NCBI GenBank assembly: GCA_964236535.1
Contig: CAXSEF010000108.1
Location: 1-10,128 of the forward strand
Length of the DNA stretch: 10,128 bases
Direction: 5' to 3'
From: CAXSEF01 sp964236535
Lineage (GTDB): Bacteria > Pseudomonadota > Alphaproteobacteria > Acetobacterales > Acetobacteraceae
The number at the start of each line of letters is the position of its first letter. Positions within the stretch are counted from its first letter, which is position 1. The notes under the pieces were generated by a model. That model saw only the letters and a list, made by a program, of their open reading frames with translations. It had not been told where the DNA came from and did not search any database. A program made the position numbers and the translations under genes. Shown piece after piece: positions 5,995 to 10,128 of the stretch.

Positions 5995-7053
5995 GTGACG
6001 AAGGCCGAGTGCCACGAGGACGTGGTCCTGGTGCTGGCCCCGCTCGGACGCGATGCCGAGCTGGCCTGCCGGATGCTCGCCGAGGCCGGGATCGACTGCC
6101 GGGTGTGCCGGGACGTGGACGACCTGCGTGCACAGCCGGCCGGGAGCTACGGAACGGTCCTGCTGACCGAGGAAGTGCTGACCGAGGTCACCACCCGCAC
6201 CCTGGCAGCCCTGCTTGACGCGCAGCCGGCCTGGTCCGACCTGCCGGTCACCATCCTGGTCGGCCGCAGCGGCCAGGCGCCGCGTCCGACCAGGAAGGGG
6301 CTGCCGGAGACGCTGGGTTCGCAGCGCGGGATCATCTTCATCGAGCGTCCGGTCCGGGTCGCGACCCTCGTGTCGGTCATGCGATCCGCCGTGCTCGCAC
6401 GCCAGCGCCAGTACGAGCTGCGCGACCAGCTCGTCGCCCGCCAGAAGGCCGAAGCCCACGCGCTGATGCTCACCGAGGAGATGAAGCACCGCATCAAGAA
6501 CTCGCTCGGCCTGGTCGGCGCCATCGCGTCCCAGACCTTCCGGCAGACGAAACCGGTGAAGGAGTCGCTGGAGGCGTTCTCGGCCCGGCTGAAGTCGATG
6601 GCCCTCGCCCAGGACGTGCTGACCCGGAGCGACGGCGGCGGCGTGTCCCTCCATCAGCTCGTCACCCAGGCGCTGGAGCCCTACCGCCGCCAGGACGGCC
6701 CCGAACGCATCGCGATCGGCGGACCCGAGGTATGGATCGACGGCCGCAGGAGCACCGCGCTGACCATGGCAATGCACGAGCTCGCAACCAACACCGTGAA
6801 ATACGGGGCATTGTCGGTCGACGCCGGGCGGGTGGCGGTCTGCTGGCGCGTCGAGCCGTCACCCGGCAATCACCTGCAGATCGAGTGGCGCGAGCAGGGC
6901 GGTCCCCCGGTGACCCCGCCGGAACGACGGGGGTTCGGCTCCCGGCTCATCGAACAGGGCCTGGCCACGGAGCTGCAGGGGAAAGCGGAGATCGACTTCA
7001 GGCCGGAAGGCGTCGTCTGCAGGATCACGGCCTCCCTGCAGGACACCCGCTGA
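5995..7053 (+). CDS. HWE-family sensor histidine kinase with a degenerate receiver domain
   Basis: The protein has 352 residues and no membrane segment, so it is cytosolic. Residues about 8-135 resemble a response-regulator receiver fold but lack the acidic pair in strand 1 (VLVLAPLG). Thr or Glu stands where the phospho-acceptor Asp should be (TVLLTEE, 54-60), and the lysine loop is IERP (116-119), so it probably cannot be phosphorylated and acts as a binding module. A helical linker (about 135-160) leads to the kinase core: His165 in EEMKHRIKNSL (161-171), N-box HELATNTVKYG (261-271), W-x-E type motif EWRE (297-300) and GFGSRLI (313-319), all HWE/HisKA_2 signatures. The start is GTG at 5995; no earlier start exists after the upstream in-frame stop. 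The 23-base gap to the KaiC-like gene implies co-transcription and probably a shared pathway. No partner response regulator is in the window. Confidence 0.88.
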   Translation: MTKAECHEDVVLVLAPLGRDAELACRMLAEAGIDCRVCRDVDDLRAQPAGSYGTVLLTEEVLTEVTTRTLAALLDAQPAWSDLPVTILVGRSGQAPRPTRKGLPETLGSQRGIIFIERPVRVATLVSVMRSAVLARQRQYELRDQLVARQKAEAHALMLTEEMKHRIKNSLGLVGAIASQTFRQTKPVKESLEAFSARLKSMALAQDVLTRSDGGGVSLHQLVTQALEPYRRQDGPERIAIGGPEVWIDGRRSTALTMAMHELATNTVKYGALSVDAGRVAVCWRVEPSPGNHLQIEWREQGGPPVTPPERRGFGSRLIEQGLATELQGKAEIDFRPEGVVCRITASLQDTR

Positions 7054-7143
7054 CGCCCGCCGCCTCGCCTGGATCGAAACCCCGACGTCACCCTCCGGGC
7101 CGAACCTCCGGTGCCCGTGCCGCCGCAACCCCGGACAGCCGTC

Positions 7144-8118
7144 CTACGCCGCCCGCCGACCCTCGATCGCGTCCCAGATCGCCCCGGACAGGTCGGTCCC
7201 GTCGAACCGCGCGATCTCCTGCAGCCCGGTCGGCGAGGTCACGTTGATCTCGGTCAGCCACTCGCCGATCACGTCGATCCCCGCGAACACCAGCCCCTGC
7301 TCGCGCAGCACCGGCCCGATCGCCTCGCAGATCGCCTGGTCGCGCGCGGTGAGCTTCGACAGCTCCGCCCGGCCGCCGACGTGCATGTTCGACCGCGCCT
7401 CGCCCGCCGCCGGCACCCGGTTGATCGCGCCCATCGGCACGCCGTCCACCAGGATGATCCGCTTGTCGCCCGCCCGCACCGCCGCCTCGTAGCGCTGGAT
7501 CATCAGCGGCTCGCGGGAGCGGGAGAAGTGCATCTCCAGCAGCGACGCCAGGTTCTCGTCGTTCTCGCGGATGCGGAACACCCCCGCCCCCCCGTTGCCG
7601 AACAGCGGCTTGACGATGATGTCGCGGTGCTCGGCGCGGAACGCCCGGATCGCCTCCGCGTCCCAGCTCACCAGCGTCGGCGGCATCAGCTCCGGGAAGT
7701 GCGTGACCAGCAGCTTCTCCGGCGCGTCGCGCACCGCGCGCGGGTCGTTGACCACCAGCGTGCGCGGATGGATGTGCTCCAGCATGTGCGTGGCCGTGAT
7801 GTAGGCCATGTCGAACGGCGGGTCCTGGCGCATCAGCACCACGTCCATCGTCGCGAGATCGAGCACCGCCGGCTCGCCGAACCGGTGGTGCGCGCCGCGC
7901 TGCCGCCGCACCTCGACCGGCCGCGCCCGCGCCACCAGCCGGTCGGTGCGCGCCGCCCCCGGCGACGCCTTGCCCTCGCGCAGCGACATCCCCCGCACGT
8001 CGTAGTGCCACAGCGCATGGCCGCGCCGCTGCGCCTCGAGCATCAGCGCGAACGTCGAATCGCCGTCGATGTCGATGCTCTCGATGGGGTCCATCTGGAC
8101 CGCGACCCTGAGCGCCAT
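7144..8118 (-). CDS. gshB: Glutathione synthetase
   Basis: GshB joins gamma-glutamylcysteine and glycine using ATP, the second step of glutathione synthesis in the cytosol. The protein is 324 residues, close to the usual 310-325. The N-terminus VAVQMDPIESI is typical. Further signatures are LMRQDPPFDMAY (95-106), VNDPRAVRDAPEKL (123-136), the ATP-grasp segment IVKPLFGNGGAGV (168-180), LVDGVPMGAINRVP (223-236), EARSNMHVGG (240-249) and the metal-binding end GEWLTEINVTSPTG (285-298). It starts at ATG 8118 after a G-rich stretch and lies 63 bases downstream of the EF-hand gene on the same strand, so the two may be co-transcribed. It converges with the histidine kinase, the two stops being 90 bases apart. 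Nothing is missing or truncated. Confidence 0.95.
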   Translation of the reverse strand: MALRVAVQMDPIESIDIDGDSTFALMLEAQRRGHALWHYDVRGMSLREGKASPGAARTDRLVARARPVEVRRQRGAHHRFGEPAVLDLATMDVVLMRQDPPFDMAYITATHMLEHIHPRTLVVNDPRAVRDAPEKLLVTHFPELMPPTLVSWDAEAIRAFRAEHRDIIVKPLFGNGGAGVFRIRENDENLASLLEMHFSRSREPLMIQRYEAAVRAGDKRIILVDGVPMGAINRVPAAGEARSNMHVGGRAELSKLTARDQAICEAIGPVLREQGLVFAGIDVIGEWLTEINVTSPTGLQEIARFDGTDLSGAIWDAIEGRRAA

Positions 8119-8181
8119 GCCGCCACCCCCCGAGAGACCCGACCCCGACCGCCGCCAGCCCGCCGGCTGGACCTGCGCCGC

Positions 8182-8685
8182 CTACTTCAGCAGCGCGACC
8201 AGCCGCCGGCCCGCCGGGCTCGCCAGCTCCTGCTTGTCGAGCTGCCCGTCGCCCTCGGTGTCCGCCGCGGTGAACCGCGTCTCCACCAGCTTCAGGTACT
8301 CGGCCTTGTCGAGCGTCCTGTCGCTGTCGGCGTCCGCCGTCCGGTACTCCGCCGGGCCGGCGCGCCGGCCCAGCTCCCTGCGGCTCAGGGTGCCGTCGTG
8401 GTCGACGTCGAGCTTGTCGAACCGGTACGCCGCGGCGCTCTTCGCCTCGGCGAGGCTGATCATGCCGTCGTTGTCGAGGTCGTACTGCCCGTGGTCGTAG
8501 CCGCCCTGCAGGCTGTCGGCCGGCTTGTCGGCGAGCGTCTCGGTCGAGTCCGTGGCCTGCCCGGCCACCGGGGTCCGCGCCGCCGAGGGCGCCTCCGCCG
8601 CAACCGGCGTCGGGCCGGTGGGCGAGCAGGCGGCGGCCGGAAGGGTCAGCAGCAGCGCTGCGGCAAGCAGGCGGTTCGGACGCAA
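8182..8685 (-). CDS. EF-hand calcium-binding lipoprotein
   Basis: From the start chosen the protein has 167 residues. A signal peptide (Arg2, Arg5, then a Leu/Ala core) ends at a lipobox-like AAAC with Cys20, suggesting a lipid-anchored periplasmic protein; Ala at -3 is less usual, so plain secretion is possible. A Pro/Ala/Thr-rich linker leads to four EF-hand loops at about 69-80 (DLDNDGMISLAE), 93-104 (DVDHDGTLSRRE), 118-129 (DADSDRTLDKAE) and 142-153 (DTEGDGQLDKQE). The third has Arg for the loop Gly at position 6 and the fourth has Glu at position 3, so they may bind calcium less well. An in-frame GTG at 8709 lies upstream, but AGGAGA sits six bases before the TTG at 8685, which also gives a normal signal peptide. 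The protein's role is unknown; it lies 63 bases upstream of gshB. Confidence 0.85.
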   Translation of the reverse strand: MRPNRLLAAALLLTLPAAACSPTGPTPVAAEAPSAARTPVAGQATDSTETLADKPADSLQGGYDHGQYDLDNDGMISLAEAKSAAAYRFDKLDVDHDGTLSRRELGRRAGPAEYRTADADSDRTLDKAEYLKLVETRFTAADTEGDGQLDKQELASPAGRRLVALLK

Positions 8686-8691
8686 TGAAGT

Positions 8692-8697
8692 TCTCCT
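8692..8697 (-). promoter_or_regulatory. Shine-Dalgarno site that selects the TTG start of the EF-hand gene
   Basis: On the minus strand AGGAGA lies six bases before TTG at 8685-8683. It falls inside the longer reading frame that would start with GTG at 8709. The later TTG start is therefore preferred, and it shortens the protein by eight residues. Confidence 0.7.
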
Positions 8698-8701
8698 GGT
8701 G

Positions 8702-8757
8702 GCCCGCACGGCGCGGGCGACATCGCCGCACCTCTCCGCCGCCCGTGCTGCACGGGC
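8702..8757 (-). terminator. Two stem-loops after tRNA-Met, possible transcript end
   Basis: Seven bases beyond the tRNA CCA end is a 17-base palindrome (8741-8757) with GCCCGTGC/GCACGGGC arms and one central base. A second stem (GCCCGC/GCGGGC, 8702-8718) sits just before the EF-hand ribosome-binding site. The first could mark the tRNA 3' end for termination or processing, but no T-run follows it. Confidence 0.3.
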
Positions 8758-8763
8758 CCACGC

Positions 8764-8838
8764 TGGTAGCGGCGGACGGATTTGAACCGCCGACCAAGGG
8801 ATTATGATTCCCCTGCTCTACCACTGAGCTACGCCGCC
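8764..8838 (-). tRNA. tRNA-Met (anticodon CAT), elongator
   Basis: The minus strand folds as a complete tRNA with an encoded CCA (8766-8764). The acceptor stem is GGCGGCG/CGCCGCT with a G1-T72 wobble and A73. The D arm is GCTC/GAGC with a short seven-base loop. The anticodon stem is GGGGA/TCCCT with loop ATCATAA, so the anticodon is CAT. The T arm is GGCGG/CCGTC with loop TTCAAAT. It is not initiator tRNA, which lacks this G1-T72 arrangement and has three G-C pairs under the anticodon loop. It is also unlikely to be the lysidine-type tRNA-Ile, because acceptor positions 4-6 are G, G, C rather than the run of C usual there. Confidence 0.93.
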
Positions 8839-8890
8839 ATCCGCGTGAGGCCGCGCAGATACCGCCTCCACCGGATGCTCGTCAACCGAC

Positions 8891-8950
8891 CAAGCAGGCA
8901 GGGCCGGTCCCCGCCCGGACCCGCAAAGGGCCCGAGGCCCTTTGATCCCG
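8891..8950 (+). repeat. Two-hairpin intergenic repeat, copy R4
   Basis: The first 15 bases (8891-8905) match the R1 anchor region (1461-1475) at 13 positions. A degenerate first half leads to GGACCCGC and hairpin B: CAAAGGGCC (8924-8932), loop CGA, GGCCCTTTG (8936-8944), with the tail ATCCCG. It lies 53 bases upstream of the tRNA-Met 5' end and faces R5. Confidence 0.7.
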
Positions 8951-8994
8951 TTCCCCAGGGGCACACCGCCACGAACGTGCCCCCAAGCATGTGT
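8951..8994. other. 44-base centre between convergent repeat copies R4 and R5
   Basis: This segment holds its own stem: GGGGCAC near 8958-8964 can pair with GTGCCCC at 8978-8984. Flanked by R4 and R5 in opposite orientation, the whole 8891-9048 block could fold into one long nested hairpin. Confidence 0.45.
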
Positions 8995-9048
8995 GGGTCC
9001 GGGGGCTCAGCCCCCGGCGGAGTCCAGAGGCAGCGCCTCTGGCCTTGC
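8995..9048 (-). repeat. Two-hairpin repeat, copy R5, overlapping the mnmA 3' end
   Basis: On the minus strand this copy has the anchor GCAAGGCC (9048-9041), hairpin A (9042-9024; arms CCAGAGGC and GCCTCTGG as in R1, different loop), the spacer ACTCCG and hairpin B. Hairpin B is a 19-base palindrome at 8999-9017 with CCGGGGGCT/AGCCCCCGG arms (plus-strand reading), and the copy ends in ACCC. It is the closest relative of R1 in the first half and of R3 in hairpin B. The mnmA stop codon lies in the centre of hairpin B. Confidence 0.82.
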
Positions 9049-10116
9049 TCCGCCACCCCCCCGCACGAACCCACCCCCCAGAACGCGGCTCCCGTCATAG
9101 AACACGCAGGCCTGCCCGGGCGCCGCCAGCGCCGGCTCGTCCAGCCGAACCTCCACCCCCCCCGCCGTCGCCACCACCTCCGCCCCGCGCATCCGGTCCC
9201 GCGCCCGCAGCCGCACCGCGCAGCGCAGCGCCGCACCCGGCTCCACCAGCCAGTTCACCTCGCGCAGCCGCACCACCCGGTCGCCGCCCGCCTCCCGCGG
9301 CCCGACCACGATCCGCCGCCGCCCGGCATCGAGCGCCACCACCACCTGCCGCGCCCCGCCGTCCTGCCCCGCCTCGCCCAGCCGCCGGCCCTGCCCCACC
9401 GTGTAGCCCGCCACCCCGCCGTGCCGCCCCAGCACCCGCCCGTCGCGGCTGACGATCTCCCCCGGCGCCGCGGCATCCGGCCGCAGCCGCGCCACCAGCG
9501 CGTCGTAGCGCCCGTCCGGCACGAAGCACAGGTCCTGGCTGTCCGGCTTGTCCGCGACCGCGAGCCCGAGCCGCAGCGCCTCCGCCCGCACCGCCGCCTT
9601 GTCCGCGAAGCCGCCGAGCGGAAACCGCAGCCGCGCCAGCTGCGCCGCGGTCGTCGCGAACAGGAACCAGCTCTGGTCGCGCCCCAGGTCCGCCGGCCGG
9701 TGCAGCTCCGCCCCGCCCGCCCCCTCCACCCGCCGCACGTAGTGCCCGGTCGCCAGCGCCTCGGCCCCCAGCTCCCCCGACAGCGCCATCAGGTCGGTGA
9801 ACTTCACCCCCATGTTGCACCGCACGCACGGCACCGGGGTCTCCCCCGCCGCATACGAATCGGCGAACGCCTCGATCACGCTGGACCGGAACCGCGCCTC
9901 CGCGTCGATCACGTAGTGCGGGATGCCGATGCGGTCGGCCACGTCGCGCGCGTCGTGGATGTCCTGCCCCGCACAGCACGCGCCGCGCGTCCTCGCCGCC
10001 CCGCCATGGTCGTACAGCTGCAGCGTGACGCCGATCACCTCGTGCCCCGCCTCGTGCAGCAGCGCCGCGGCGACCGAGCTGTCCACGCCCCCGGACATGG
10101 CGGCTACGATGCGCAT
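9007..10116 (-). CDS. mnmA: tRNA-specific 2-thiouridylase MnmA
   Basis: MnmA thiolates uridine 34 of the tRNAs for Lys, Glu and Gln, taking sulfur from the cell's cysteine-desulfurase relay. The protein is 369 residues (E. coli 368). Visible are the PP-loop SGGVDSS (8-14), catalytic Cys100 in PCVRCNMGVKF (96-106), ATGHY (122-126), RDQSWFL (146-152), Cys197 in DSQDLCFV (192-199), GYTVGQGRRLG (237-247) and the C-terminal barrel ending near VLGGGF (345-350). Both redox cysteines are present. The ATG at 10116 follows GAGGAG with five bases of spacing. The oddity is the tail: the last 13 residues (from Ala357) and the TGA are encoded by repeat copy R5, so the natural end was probably earlier. The conserved domains are complete, so the enzyme should be active. 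Confidence 0.95.
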   Translation of the reverse strand: MRIVAAMSGGVDSSVAAALLHEAGHEVIGVTLQLYDHGGAARTRGACCAGQDIHDARDVADRIGIPHYVIDAEARFRSSVIEAFADSYAAGETPVPCVRCNMGVKFTDLMALSGELGAEALATGHYVRRVEGAGGAELHRPADLGRDQSWFLFATTAAQLARLRFPLGGFADKAAVRAEALRLGLAVADKPDSQDLCFVPDGRYDALVARLRPDAAAPGEIVSRDGRVLGRHGGVAGYTVGQGRRLGEAGQDGGARQVVVALDAGRRRIVVGPREAGGDRVVRLREVNWLVEPGAALRCAVRLRARDRMRGAEVVATAGGVEVRLDEPALAAPGQACVFYDGSRVLGGGFVRGGGGARPEALPLDSAGG

Positions 10117-10121
10117 CGAGG

Positions 10122-10127
10122 CTCCTC
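10122..10127 (-). promoter_or_regulatory. Shine-Dalgarno site of mnmA
   Basis: The minus strand reads GAGGAG five bases before the mnmA ATG. The last three bases of the window read TGA on the minus strand and could be the stop of an upstream gene, which cannot be judged from here. Confidence 0.75.
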
Positions 10128-10128
10128 A

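Noticed and set aside
8764..8838. Lysidine-type tRNA-Ile2 instead of tRNA-Met
   Set aside because: The CAT anticodon fits both, but the acceptor stem, the G1-T72 pair and the AATCATAATCC anticodon arm match the alphaproteobacterial elongator tRNA-Met pattern.
8891..9048. CRISPR array or phage attachment site near the tRNA gene
   Set aside because: The repeated units are inverted, unequal and self-complementary, without regular spacers. No integrase or duplicated tRNA 3' end is present.

Overview
The window is a very GC-rich bacterial chromosome segment. I read it as an alphaproteobacterium, most likely near the Acetobacteraceae (Roseomonas-like). The reasons are the base composition, the HWE-type histidine kinase, the elongator tRNA-Met sequence, the NADH-dehydrogenase-like/SelD fusion, and dispersed hairpin repeats of a kind I associate with that group. 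The placement is an inference. No phage, transposase, CRISPR array or toxin gene is visible.

Layout. 14-1350 (minus): gloC/ycbL, a glyoxalase-II-type metallohydrolase with a perfect Shine-Dalgarno site, followed by a DedA-family membrane protein that appears to begin at a CTG codon overlapping the gloC stop. 1351-1656: a divergent intergenic region holding two convergent copies of a hairpin repeat. 1657-3912 (plus): a 751-residue fusion of a flavin-dependent NDH-2-like domain with selenophosphate synthetase (SelD). 3912-4507: a repeat copy abutting the selD stop, then about 500 bases without a convincing gene. 4508-7053 (plus): a two-gene unit, a double-domain KaiC-like ATPase and an HWE histidine kinase with a degenerate receiver domain, 23 bases apart and visibly less GC-rich than everything around it. 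7144-8838 (minus): glutathione synthetase gshB, a four-EF-hand lipoprotein upstream of it, and an elongator tRNA-Met gene upstream of that. 8891-9048: a second convergent repeat pair. 9007-10116 (minus): mnmA, whose last 13 codons and stop codon lie inside a repeat copy.

How the parts relate. gshB makes glutathione and GloC hydrolyses glutathione thioesters. SelD supplies selenophosphate, and MnmA makes the 2-thiouridine at tRNA position 34 that SelU/MnmH (not in the window) can convert to 2-selenouridine. These are thematic links, not an operon. The KaiC-like/kinase pair is probably an independent signalling cassette.

The least routine signals are: (1) a five-copy family of two-hairpin repeats, four of the copies in convergent REPIN/BIME-like pairs; (2) that repeat forming the mnmA 3' end and stop; (3) the KaiC-like/HWE-kinase pair without KaiB in the window, whose first ATPase domain lacks the usual catalytic glutamate. 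All coordinates and motif positions were read by hand; no database search was possible.
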